NCBI RefSeq assembly: GCF_018588945.1
Contig: NZ_JAFIWA010000005.1
Coordinates: 265,890 to 329,889 of the forward strand
Source of the DNA: Microbacterium flavescens
GTDB lineage: Bacteria > Actinomycetota > Actinomycetes > Actinomycetales > Microbacteriaceae
Direction of reading: 5' to 3'
Length of the DNA: 64,000 bases
Made by a program: the position numbers and the translations under genes. This document shows, one piece after another, positions 50,663 through 60,530 of this stretch (position 1 is its first letter; every line of letters starts with the position of its first letter). The notes beneath the pieces were generated by a model. It was not told the DNA's origin. It saw only the letters and a list, made by a program, of their open reading frames with translations, and ran no database searches.

Positions 50663-51130
50663 TCAGCGCTCGACGAGCACGCCGTCGGCGTCGGCCCACA
50701 CGTGCCGGCCAGGAGCGAAGACGACGCCGGCGATCACGACGGGCACGTCGACCTCGCCGGCGCCCTCCTTCGCGCTCTTGCGCGGATTCGAGCCGAGGGC
50801 CTTGACGCCCAGGGGCAGCGCGGCGATCGCCTCACGGTCGCGGATCGCGCCGTGCACGATGATCCCCGCCCAGCCGTTCTCGACGGCCGACGCCGCGATG
50901 AGGTCGCCGACCAGCGCCGACTCGAGCGACCCCCGCCCGTCGACCACCAGCACCGCCCCTTCGCCCGGAGTGGCGAGCAGCGCCTTCACGAGGGCGTTGT
51001 CGCGGTGACACCGGACCGTGCGGATCGGACCGTCGAACGCCACCCGCCCGCCGAAGTCGTGGAGCTGCAGGGCGAGAGAGTCGAGCGCGTCACCGCGCTC
51101 GTCGTACAGGTCGGCCGTTGCGATGGTCAT
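50663..51130 (-). CDS. rraA: RraA-family protein (RNase E inhibitor / HMG-oxaloacetate aldolase fold)
   Basis: This 155-residue protein has the RraA fold: [62 protein letters not shown] and the metal-site stretch [17 protein letters not shown]. Members regulate RNase E or act as HMG/CHA aldolase; both groups look alike at this level. In this setting neither role can be preferred. The start at 51130 lies 6 nt after TAACGT. Confidence 0.9.
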   Translation of the reverse strand: MTIATADLYDERGDALDSLALQLHDFGGRVAFDGPIRTVRCHRDNALVKALLATPGEGAVLVVDGRGSLESALVGDLIAASAVENGWAGIIVHGAIRDREAIAALPLGVKALGSNPRKSAKEGAGEVDVPVVIAGVVFAPGRHVWADADGVLVER

Positions 51131-51136
51131 GCGGCC

Positions 51137-51142
51137 ACGTTA
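51137..51142 (-). promoter_or_regulatory. -10 box TAACGT, leaderless promoter of rraA
   Basis: TAACGT on the minus strand ends 6 nt before the ATG at 51130. Confidence 0.45.
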
Positions 51143-51215
51143 GGCGCGGCGCCGGCGCTCGGCGCGGCGGACGGCGAGGAAGAATCGCCGGATTTCCTCG
51201 GCGGTGAAGCGGGCG

Positions 51216-51326
51216 GCGTTTCGTCTGTTCACCGACCCGGGGGTAGGGGGCCTCGATGAACGACGCGTTTCGTCTCGCTTCGCTCGCTCAACGACCTGGA
51301 GGGCGGGGCGCACTCAACGACCGGGG
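51216..51326 (-). repeat. Repeat copies lying inside the 3' end of the ArsR-type gene
   Basis: One full reverse copy (51265-51300) and two degenerate ones (51216-51243, 51310-51326) occur. The full copy is read in frame by the ArsR-type gene and gives [10 protein letters not shown] near its C-terminus. Confidence 0.85.
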
Positions 51327-51867
51327 GAGACGGCGGGGCGGCGGGAGGGTTCAGGTCGGGGTGGAGGGCCGTGAACAGCGAGTACGCCTCGCCGTCGGGA
51401 TCGGGCTCGCGATCCTTGAACTCCTCGAGGAGTTGGAGGAGGCGGTCCTGCAGCTCGGCCTTGTGCTCCGCGTTGAGCTTGAGTCCCAGCCACGTGGTGT
51501 CGAGATCCTCCGAGTCGACGCGCTCGATCTGCTGCAGGAAGACCTCCACGAGCACGCGGCTCCGGTGCGGCATCGGCGTGCGCCACGACAGGCCCGTCGC
51601 CCGATACGGCACCTCGCGCGATCCCTGCGCGCCGGTGCGCTCGGGCTGGGCGGAGAGGAACCCGGTCTGCACGAGCGTGCGCACGTGGTGGAGCATCGTG
51701 CCGGGGTTCATGTCGAGGAGTTCGGCCAGCTCCTTGTTCGTCCGCGCCTCGAAGGCGCACAGGCGCAGCACCCGCAGCCGCAGGGGCGAGCTCAATGCCC
51801 GCAGGCGCGCCTCGGCCTCCGGGTCGGTCTGCGGGACGACCTCGTCCTCGGCACGCTGATCGGTCAC
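51229..51867 (-). CDS. ArsR-like helix-turn-helix regulator with repeat-encoded C-terminal tail
   Basis: This 212-residue regulator has an ArsR-type winged helix in residues about 18-90 (ARLRALSSPLRLRVLRLCAFEARTNKELAELLDMNPGTMLHHVRTLVQTGFL). Residues about 95-165 are subgroup-specific. The last about 40 residues, Pro-rich then [10 protein letters not shown], are coded by the intergenic repeat and are unlikely to be functional. It is divergent from an MFS transporter over paired palindromes and probably represses it. The GTG start at 51867 lies 6 nt after TAGCCT. Confidence 0.85.
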   Translation of the reverse strand: MTDQRAEDEVVPQTDPEAEARLRALSSPLRLRVLRLCAFEARTNKELAELLDMNPGTMLHHVRTLVQTGFLSAQPERTGAQGSREVPYRATGLSWRTPMPHRSRVLVEVFLQQIERVDSEDLDTTWLGLKLNAEHKAELQDRLLQLLEEFKDREPDPDGEAYSLFTALHPDLNPPAAPPSPPVVECAPPSRSLSERSETKRVVHRGPLPPGR

Positions 51868-51873
51868 TTCACC

Positions 51874-51879
51874 AGGCTA
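51874..51879 (-). promoter_or_regulatory. -10 box TAGCCT, leaderless promoter of the ArsR-like gene
   Basis: TAGCCT on the minus strand ends 6 nt before the GTG at 51867 and lies next to the first CTGATTG palindrome. Confidence 0.5.
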
Positions 51880-51881
51880 GA

Positions 51882-51937
51882 ACACTGATTGACAAACCTC
51901 AATCAGTGTCGGACACTGATTGGCATGTCTCAATCAG
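51882..51937. promoter_or_regulatory. Twin operators CTGATTG-N8-CAATCAG between ArsR-like and MFS genes
   Basis: ACACTGATTGA and TCAATCAGTGT (51882-51892, 51899-51909) form a perfect 11-bp inverted repeat. The second box, CTGATTG (51916-51922) and CAATCAG (51931-51937), has the same 8-nt inner spacing and encloses the MFS ATG at 51925. The centres are 31 bp apart. Confidence 0.8.
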
Positions 51938-53367
51938 CCGGATCGCCGGGCGCATCCGACTCGCCCGATCCCCGGAAGGGCACCGACGTCGATGACGCTG
52001 TCCTCGCCGAGGCGCGGGCCGAGGCATCCGGAACATCCTCAGTCGCCCGTGCGGACGCCGCAGCCGACGCCGACCAGGCCGAGCCCCTCCCGACGCCGGG
52101 CCGTGCCCCATCGCTCTGGCGCGACCGCAACTTCCTGACCCTCTGGAGCGGCCAGGCCCTCAGCCAATTCGGCGCGCAGATCGCCGAGCTCGCGATCCCC
52201 GTGCTCGCCGTCCTGCTGCTCAATGCCAACGAGTTCCAGGTCGGCGTGCTCAACGCCGCCAACGTCGCGGCCTTCCTCCTGGTGGGGCTGCCCGCGGGGG
52301 CGTGGATCGACCGCATGCGCAAGCGCCACGTCATGATCGCAGCCGACCTCGTGCGCGCGGCGGCGCTCGCGGTCATCCCGCTGCTGTGGACGCTCGGGGT
52401 GCTCGAGGTGTGGCATCTCGTCGCCGTGGCTGGGGTCATCGGCATCGCGACGGTCTTCTTCGACGTCTCGTACCAGAGCATCGTGCCGTCGCTGGTGCGG
52501 CCGAACCAGATCGCCGAGGCCAACGGAAAGCTGCAGTCCACCTACGAGCTCGCCAACATCGCGGGCCCCGGCGTCGGCGGCTGGCTGATCGGGGTGATCA
52601 CGGCGCCGCTGGCCGTGCTCGCCACAGCCGGGACCTACGTCGTATCGGCGCTCGCCCTGATGCTGACCCGCGACCGTGAAGAGGCGCACGACCCGGCCCA
52701 GCGAGGACCGATCCTCCACGAGATCTGGGAGGGACTGCGCTTCGTCTTCACCGAGAAGCTGCTGCGCCGCATCGTCGCGACCACGGGGACGTCGAACTTC
52801 TTCAACACCATCTCGACCACGCTGCTGCCGCTGTTCCTGCTGCGCGACCTCGGCTTCTCCCCCGCGTCGCTCGGGCTCATCTTCTCGCTCGCCTCGGTGG
52901 GCGGACTCCTCGGCGCGATCGCGACCCCGCACATCGTCCGCCGCATCGGCGAAGCGCGCGCCATCCCGGTCTCGGCCCTCGGCTTCAGCTTCATCGCCCT
53001 GCTGCTGCCGGTCGCGGCCCTCACCCCCGCGATCGCCTTCCCGCTGCTGGTCGCGCAGTTCTTCGTCATGAGCTTCATGGTGCTCGTGTACAACATCACC
53101 CAGGTGACGTTCCGCCAGCGGATCACGCCCGCCCGCCTGCTCGGACGCATGAACGCCTCCGTGCGGTTCGTGATCTGGGGCTTCATGCCGATCGCGGCGC
53201 TGCTCGCCGGCGGGCTCGGCACGTGGCTCGGCGTCGTGCCGACCATGTGGATCGGCGCCATCGGGCAGCTGCTGTCCGCCGCCTTCGTCGTGTTCTCGCC
53301 GTTCTGGACGATGCGCGAGCTTCCCGACCAGCACACCTCGGCCGCGGCATCCGACGGCAGCGCCTGA
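51925..53367 (+). CDS. MFS transporter, DHA3-type
   Basis: This 480-residue transporter has a hydrophilic N-terminal tail of about 65 residues and 12 membrane helices in the DHA3 (MefA/EntS-like) style: NFLTLWSGQALSQFGAQIAELAIPVLAVLLL, then FFDVSYQSIVPSLVRPNQIAEANGKLQ, the usual DHA3 loop after helix 5. It probably exports a drug-like compound, repressed by the adjacent ArsR-like protein. The ATG at 51925 lies within the second operator; the alternative ATG at 51889 would sit inside the first operator and is less likely. Confidence 0.9.
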   Translation: MSQSAGSPGASDSPDPRKGTDVDDAVLAEARAEASGTSSVARADAAADADQAEPLPTPGRAPSLWRDRNFLTLWSGQALSQFGAQIAELAIPVLAVLLLNANEFQVGVLNAANVAAFLLVGLPAGAWIDRMRKRHVMIAADLVRAAALAVIPLLWTLGVLEVWHLVAVAGVIGIATVFFDVSYQSIVPSLVRPNQIAEANGKLQSTYELANIAGPGVGGWLIGVITAPLAVLATAGTYVVSALALMLTRDREEAHDPAQRGPILHEIWEGLRFVFTEKLLRRIVATTGTSNFFNTISTTLLPLFLLRDLGFSPASLGLIFSLASVGGLLGAIATPHIVRRIGEARAIPVSALGFSFIALLLPVAALTPAIAFPLLVAQFFVMSFMVLVYNITQVTFRQRITPARLLGRMNASVRFVIWGFMPIAALLAGGLGTWLGVVPTMWIGAIGQLLSAAFVVFSPFWTMRELPDQHTSAAASDGSA

Positions 53368-53374
53368 CCTCGCG

Positions 53375-53836
53375 TCAAATCCTCGCGGACCGGCTGCGCG
53401 CAGCGCCCATCACGGCCAGTGCCAGCTGGGCGACGTAGGCGAGTCCGATGAGGCCCGCGCTGATCGCGAACAGCGCCGCGGACGTCTCGGCCGTGATGCC
53501 GAACCACGACATGAGCACGCTGTCGAGGGGTCCGCTGTCGCCCGCATCGGGCACGGTCAGCGCTCCCAGGGTGAAGCCGAGCCACAGCACCGCACTCGCG
53601 ATGTCGTAGTTCAGCCTCGTCGCACGGGCACGCCGCACCTCGCGGTCGAACAGTGTGATCGCGGGCGGCACGAGCAGCAGTGCGATGACGATGATCCCGT
53701 AGACGAGCCCGAAGAAGCCGAGCCAGCCCACCTCGGCGCCCAGATTGCCCCGCCCGATGAAGAACAGCACCGGCAGGAAGACGGCCACCGGCCACTGGGC
53801 GTAGAAGACGAAGCGGCCCGTGCCCTCGATGTGCAT
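53375..53836 (-). CDS. Four-helix integral membrane protein, unknown function
   Basis: This 153-residue protein has four predicted membrane helices (FVFYAQWPVAVFLPVLFFI; LGFFGLVYGIIVIALLLVPPAI; IASAVLWLGFTLGALTV; ALFAISAGLIGLAYVAQLALAVMG). There is no recognisable family signature. It is convergent with the DHA3 transporter (8 nt apart) and divergent from the type III PKS gene. A link to the PKS cluster is possible but unsupported. The ATG at 53836 lacks a strong ribosome site. Confidence 0.65.
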   Translation of the reverse strand: MHIEGTGRFVFYAQWPVAVFLPVLFFIGRGNLGAEVGWLGFFGLVYGIIVIALLLVPPAITLFDREVRRARATRLNYDIASAVLWLGFTLGALTVPDAGDSGPLDSVLMSWFGITAETSAALFAISAGLIGLAYVAQLALAVMGAARSRSARI

Positions 53837-53942
53837 GATCCGACCGTAGTACCGAGCGGATGCCTCGCCCCGTCGTCTGCACGAACCTGATCGTTCGCGC
53901 AAGACCGCCCCGATAATCGCCTCGGGATGCTTAGGTGTGAGC

Positions 53943-55106
53943 ATGAGTCCGCGCATCGTCTCGATCGGAACCGCCGTCCCGACGACCCGCATCGCCCAGA
54001 CGGAAGCCCGCGACCTGTTCGCGTCGCAGCCCGGCGTCGACCGGCTGGCTGCTCGGCTGATCAGCGCCGCCTTCGATGCCGCGGCGATCGAGCACCGGCA
54101 CACGGTACTGGCGCAGCTGTCGCTGTCGGGAGCGCCCGGACCCGACGACGGGACCGCTTTCATCGATTCCGAGCGAGGCCTCCTCCGGCCGACCACCGGC
54201 ACGCGGAACGACCTCTACCTCCGCACGGCTCCGGCGCTGTACGCCGAGGCGGCACGGGCTGCCATGGCGGATGCCCAGGTCGAGGCATCCGCGATCACCC
54301 ACGTCGTCACCGTCTCGTGCACCGGATTCTTCGCTCCCGGACCCGACTACCGCCTCGTGCGCGACCTCGGGCTCGACCCGTCGGTCGAGCGCTACCACCT
54401 CGGCTTCATCGGCTGCGCGGCGGCGATGCCCGGCCTGCGACTGGCCTCGCGGATCACCGAGTCCGACCCGTCCGCCGTCGTGCTGGTGGTGTGCGTCGAG
54501 CTGTGCACGCTGCACATCCGGCCGTCGCCCGACCCGCAGCAGATCGTGGCGGCGTCGGTCTTCGCCGACGGCGCGGCCGCGGCGATCGTCACCGCGGATC
54601 CGGCCGCCGGGCGCGAGGGCGGCCTCGAGCTCGACCGCTTCACGACCGCCCTCACCTCGGAGGGCGAAGCCGACATGGTCTGGACCATCGGCGACCACGG
54701 CTTCGAGATGATCCTGTCGGCGGAGGTGCCCCGCATCGTGGGGCGCGAGATCCGCGGCGCGGTCGATCGCTTCCTCGCCGGTGAGGGGGCGCCCGATGCG
54801 TGGGCGGTGCACCCCGGCGGACGCAGCGTGCTCGACCGCGTCGAGGGCGGGCTCGAGCTCGACGCGACGGCGCTCGACGTCTCGCGCGGGGTGCTGCGCG
54901 ACTACGGCAACATGTCGAGCGCGACGATCCTCTTCATCCTGCGGCGCATGCTGCACGACGACGCGCTCGCCGACGGAGCACGCGTCGCGGCGCTCGCGTT
55001 CGGTCCCGGGCTCACCGTCGAGTCGGCCCTGCTGACCAAACGCGGCGCCCCGCGTGTCGGCGCCGTGCCCGTCGAGGCCGCGGTCGGGGCGGTCGCCGGC
55101 GCATGA
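53943..55106 (+). CDS. Type III polyketide synthase (alkylresorcinol-type family)
   Basis: This 387-residue enzyme of the chalcone/stilbene synthase fold joins an acyl-CoA starter with malonyl-CoA units. The Cys-His-Asn triad is complete: C158 (GFIGCAAAM), H290 (WAVHPGGRS) and N323 (GNMSSATI). It heads a three-gene coupled operon with a methyltransferase and an FAD monooxygenase, the SrsABC-like layout that makes alkylresorcinols or alkylquinones in Streptomyces. The product is probably a phenolic lipid. GATAAT at 53912 is a good -10 box; a GTG at 53937 is an alternative start. Confidence 0.92.
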   Translation: MSPRIVSIGTAVPTTRIAQTEARDLFASQPGVDRLAARLISAAFDAAAIEHRHTVLAQLSLSGAPGPDDGTAFIDSERGLLRPTTGTRNDLYLRTAPALYAEAARAAMADAQVEASAITHVVTVSCTGFFAPGPDYRLVRDLGLDPSVERYHLGFIGCAAAMPGLRLASRITESDPSAVVLVVCVELCTLHIRPSPDPQQIVAASVFADGAAAAIVTADPAAGREGGLELDRFTTALTSEGEADMVWTIGDHGFEMILSAEVPRIVGREIRGAVDRFLAGEGAPDAWAVHPGGRSVLDRVEGGLELDATALDVSRGVLRDYGNMSSATILFILRRMLHDDALADGARVAALAFGPGLTVESALLTKRGAPRVGAVPVEAAVGAVAGA

Positions 55107-55873
55107 GCCTGGCGGTCCGCGACCAGGAGCTCGAGGAGCTCATGGACGATCCGGCCTGCGATCCGCAGCGCCTGCGCGCGACCCTGCAGCGGTTCGGCGT
55201 GATCAACCGCCTCTTCTCAGGCTGGGGCGCCGTCTATCGCGACCGGCTCGCCTCCCACCTGGCGCAGTTGGGTCGCCCCGCTCGCGTGCTGGACCTCGGC
55301 TCGGGTGGCGGCGACCTCGTGCTGCGCCTCGCGAGGCTCGCCGCGAAGGACGGCCTCGACGTGTCGTGGACCGGCGTCGACCCCGACCCGCGCTCGCACG
55401 AGGTCGCCGTCGAGCGGCCCGCGCCGCCCAACGTGCGGTTCCGGAACGCGGATGCCGCGACCCTCCGCGCGGAGGGCGAGACCTTCGACGCCGTGCTGTC
55501 CAACCACGTCCTCCACCACCTCGGCGAGGACACGGCGACGTTCCTCTCGGAGTCGCGCGAGCTCTCGCACGGTCTCGTGCTTCACGGAGACATCGCCCGC
55601 GGACGGCTGCCGTACGTGCTGTACGCCATCGCCGTCACACCGCTCGCACCGGGAACCTTCCTGCGCACCGACGGCCTCCGCTCGATCCGCCGCAGCTTCA
55701 CCCGGTCCGAGCTGCAGCGCGTGCTCGACCGCACCGACCCCGGCGCGTGGTCGGTGGCGCGGCACGCGCCGTTCCGGCTCCTCGCCGCGGCGCCCGGTCT
55801 CGGCGCGGGCGGCGGCGCGGGCGGCGGCGCGACCGGCACAGACGACGACCGGACAGGATCGCCGCGTGCCTGA
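55103..55873 (+). CDS. SAM-dependent methyltransferase of the phenolic-lipid cluster
   Basis: This 256-residue class I methylase has motif I LDLGSGGGDLVLRLARLA (residues about 64-81) and motif post-I TGVDPDP. The catalytic region reads FDAVLSNHVLHHLGE. Within the cluster it should methylate a hydroxyl or ring carbon of the polyketide product (SrsB-like). The tail (GAGGGAGGGATGTDDD) is low-complexity. The ATG at 55103 overlaps the PKS stop by 4 nt (ATGA), and its own end overlaps the monooxygenase gene by 8 nt. Confidence 0.9.
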   Translation: MSLAVRDQELEELMDDPACDPQRLRATLQRFGVINRLFSGWGAVYRDRLASHLAQLGRPARVLDLGSGGGDLVLRLARLAAKDGLDVSWTGVDPDPRSHEVAVERPAPPNVRFRNADAATLRAEGETFDAVLSNHVLHHLGEDTATFLSESRELSHGLVLHGDIARGRLPYVLYAIAVTPLAPGTFLRTDGLRSIRRSFTRSELQRVLDRTDPGAWSVARHAPFRLLAAAPGLGAGGGAGGGATGTDDDRTGSPRA

Positions 55874-57008
55874 CGTCGTCGTGATCGGCGCCGGGCCGGT
55901 CGGCACCCTGCTCGCGGGCGAGCTCGCGCGACGGGGCGTCGACGTCGGACTGTACGAGCGCCGTCCGGCCGCGGGCGGGGGCACGCGGGCGATCGGCGTG
56001 CATGCGCCGGTTCTCTCCGCCCTGGAGTCGAGCGGCGTGACCGAGCGTCTGCTGGCGGTCGCCGCCCGCGTCCCCCGCGGCGAGGCCCGCTCGGCAGGAC
56101 GCTCGCTGGGCTCGGTCTCGTTCGCGCGCCTGTCGACCCGGTTCCCCTTCGTCGCGACCCTGCCGCAGGCGGCGACCGAGGCCGTGCTGGCCGCCGGCGC
56201 GCCCGAGCCGACCCGTGGCGCCACAGCGATGGCGGTGACGCCTCGCCCCGACGGCGTCCGCGTGAGCATCGGGATCGGCGGACGCCCCACCGAGCTGACG
56301 GCCCCGATCGTCGTGGTCGCGACGGGTGCGGGCGGACGCGACCTGGTCTTCCGTCCCGGCGCCGTGCGCGCGCACGAGTATCGCGACCGCTATCTGATGG
56401 CGGATGCCGCGACCGGCGCCCGCGACGACGACGACCTCGCCGTGATCCACCTCGACGGCCGGGGCGTGCTCGAGTCGTTCCCGCTGCCGGGGGGCTGGCG
56501 CCGCTTCGTCACATGGGACCAGCCGGGCGCCGACCCCGATCCCGCGGCCCGGACCACGCGCCTGCGCGACGCACTCGATGCGCGCGGCGAGGCCGAGGCA
56601 TCCGTCGCCATCTCCGAGGCGACCGGCTTCGGCGTTCGCAGCTTCGTCGCGCCGAAGCTGCGCAACGGCCGCGTGCTCGTGATCGGCGACGCCGCGCACG
56701 AGGTGAGCCCGATCGGCGGGCAGGGCATGAACCTCGGCCTGCTCGACGCCGCGACCCTCGCGCCGCTCCTCGCGACCTGGGTGCGCACGGGGGAAGCGCC
56801 CGACGCGGAGCTCGCGCGCTGGGAGGCCCGGCGGGTGGCCTCGGCGCGCACCGCCGCGCGCCTGGCCGCGGCGAACACGGCGCTCGGACGGAGCGCCCCG
56901 CGAGCGGTCGACGCCGGACGCCGTGCGCTGGTCCGCGCGATGCTCACGGCACCCGTCGACCGGGTCTTCGCCCGCGCCTACGCGATGGGCTTCGACGCCG
57001 ACGCCTGA
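55866..57008 (+). CDS. FAD-dependent monooxygenase of the phenolic-lipid cluster
   Basis: This 380-residue flavoprotein has the FAD-binding VVIGAGPVGTLLAGELARRG at the start, and the second FAD site GRVLVIGDAAHEVSPIGGQGMNLGLLDA (residues about 268-295). It belongs to the aromatic hydroxylase (UbiH/PHBH) type and should hydroxylate the ring to give a hydroquinone or quinone (SrsC-like). The GTG start at 55866 overlaps the methyltransferase end. It is convergent with the UbiA gene. Confidence 0.9.
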   Translation: MPDVVVIGAGPVGTLLAGELARRGVDVGLYERRPAAGGGTRAIGVHAPVLSALESSGVTERLLAVAARVPRGEARSAGRSLGSVSFARLSTRFPFVATLPQAATEAVLAAGAPEPTRGATAMAVTPRPDGVRVSIGIGGRPTELTAPIVVVATGAGGRDLVFRPGAVRAHEYRDRYLMADAATGARDDDDLAVIHLDGRGVLESFPLPGGWRRFVTWDQPGADPDPAARTTRLRDALDARGEAEASVAISEATGFGVRSFVAPKLRNGRVLVIGDAAHEVSPIGGQGMNLGLLDAATLAPLLATWVRTGEAPDAELARWEARRVASARTAARLAAANTALGRSAPRAVDAGRRALVRAMLTAPVDRVFARAYAMGFDADA

Positions 57009-57027
57009 CCCGCGCCTCGCCGGGGGC

Positions 57028-57870
57028 TCAGCCCGCGAGGGCCGCGCCGCTCGCGACGAGCTGCGCGGCGAGCAGGAGCGCGGCGATCATGACGAGCCGG
57101 AACAGCACGCGGGCGGGCGGCCGGACGAGGGCACGCACGATCGTCCACCCCGCGACGACCACGACGCCACCGAAGAACACCCACGCGACGACCGGCACGG
57201 AGGCGAGGTCGCCTCCCCACGCGCCGAGCAGCACCGCAACCGCCCCCGCCAGCACCGCGCCGGCCGCCAGCACGGCGGACACCCGCGGCCCGAGCCGGTG
57301 GGGCAGACCGCGCACCCCCGTGCGCGCGTCGTCCTCCAGGTCGGGCAGCACGTTGGTCAGGTGCACCGCGGCGCCGAGGGCCGCGCCGGCCACCCACGCC
57401 CATCCGGGCGCAAAGACCGGCTCGGGTGCCGACAGCGTCGCGAGCGACGGGAAGATGCCGAAGCTCACGAGGAACGGGACGATCGACAGCACGCTCGACT
57501 TCAGCCCCGCGTTGTACGCCCACGCCGACCCGAGGAAGAGCCCGTGCGCCGCGAGCATCCGCCATCCCAGGGGCGCCGACAGCGCCAGCGCGAGGACGAG
57601 GGCGACGGATGCCGCGCCCCACGCCGCGCGCTCCGACGCGTCTCCCCGCGCGATGGGCTTGTCGGTGCGCCCCACCGCGCGGTCGCGGGCGACGTCGAGC
57701 GCGTCGTTGGAGATGCCGATCGACACCTGACCCGCGAAGACGGCGAGGGTCAGCAGGGCGAGGCGCCAGGGCTCGAGGCCGACGGCGATGCCGAGTGTCA
57801 GCGCGAGCGTCGTGACGACGAGCGTCGGACCGGGATGGGTCGATCCCCACAGGGCCCGGACGGTGCGCAC
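57028..57870 (-). CDS. UbiA-family prenyltransferase
   Basis: This 280-residue, 8-9-helix membrane enzyme attaches an isoprenoid chain to an aromatic or quinone ring. The two Asp-rich motifs are SNDALDVARDR (NDxxD, residues about 54-64) and NVLPDLEDDARTG (DxxxD-type). It faces the type III PKS operon, 19 nt from its end, so it may prenylate the same product; the Actinoplanes agq cluster is a known parallel. The GTG start at 57870 is the only suitable one in frame. Confidence 0.9.
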   Translation of the reverse strand: MRTVRALWGSTHPGPTLVVTTLALTLGIAVGLEPWRLALLTLAVFAGQVSIGISNDALDVARDRAVGRTDKPIARGDASERAAWGAASVALVLALALSAPLGWRMLAAHGLFLGSAWAYNAGLKSSVLSIVPFLVSFGIFPSLATLSAPEPVFAPGWAWVAGAALGAAVHLTNVLPDLEDDARTGVRGLPHRLGPRVSAVLAAGAVLAGAVAVLLGAWGGDLASVPVVAWVFFGGVVVVAGWTIVRALVRPPARVLFRLVMIAALLLAAQLVASGAALAG

Positions 57871-57940
57871 GATCCGATGCTCTCACGGCGCATCGAGGGA
57901 TGCGCCGGGTTGCTCCGTGCCGTGCCGCCCGCTATCGGCG

Positions 57941-60151
<2,211 letters not shown>

Positions 60152-60180
60152 GTGTCTCCTGAAATCTGCTCAGACCCAAA

Positions 60181-60201
60181 GTTGAGTCGTGATGGCTCAA
60201 G
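60181..60201 (-). promoter_or_regulatory. HAIR (HspR) operator of clpB
   Basis: CTTGAGC-N7-ACTCAAC on the minus strand (60181-60201) matches the HspR consensus CTTGAGT-N7-ACTCAAG with one change in each arm. It lies about 30 nt before the clpB start, so heat-shock control by HspR is expected. Confidence 0.8.
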
Positions 60202-60314
60202 TTTACCAGCAGAGCGGGTGCCTCAGCAACGACCCCGGTCGTTTGTCCAGGGGTTGATTCCCCCGTCGAGGGAGAGAACGCTGGACCCCACACCCACGAA
60301 CGAAGGAGTTCATG

Positions 60315-60527
60315 ATGAGCAGCACGACGGTCGCACGCGTCACGACGATCACCGCCCGGTCGCCCGAGGGCTTCGACGCCGCAGTCCGGGAGGGCATCGC
60401 GCGCTCCCACGCCACGCTGCGCAATGTCAGCGGTGCCTGGATCAAGGAGCAGAAGGTCGAGTGCAGCGACGGCGAGATCACGTCGTACCAGGTCGTGCTG
60501 GAGGTCACGTTCGTCCTCGACGACTGA
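60315..60527 (+). CDS. Dodecin family flavin-binding protein
   Basis: This 70-residue protein folds as a dodecin: ARVTTITARSPEGFDAAVREGIARSHATLRNVSGAWIKEQKVE, ending TSYQVVLEVTFVLDD. Dodecins form 12-mers that bind flavins (FMN, FAD or lumichrome) and store or protect them. The central ISGAWIKEQ region holds the flavin-stacking Trp. Of the two adjacent Met codons, 60315 fits better with AAGGAG 6 nt upstream. It is divergent from clpB and convergent with the SulP gene, only 3 nt apart. Confidence 0.93.
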   Translation: MSSTTVARVTTITARSPEGFDAAVREGIARSHATLRNVSGAWIKEQKVECSDGEITSYQVVLEVTFVLDD

Positions 60528-60530
60528 CCA

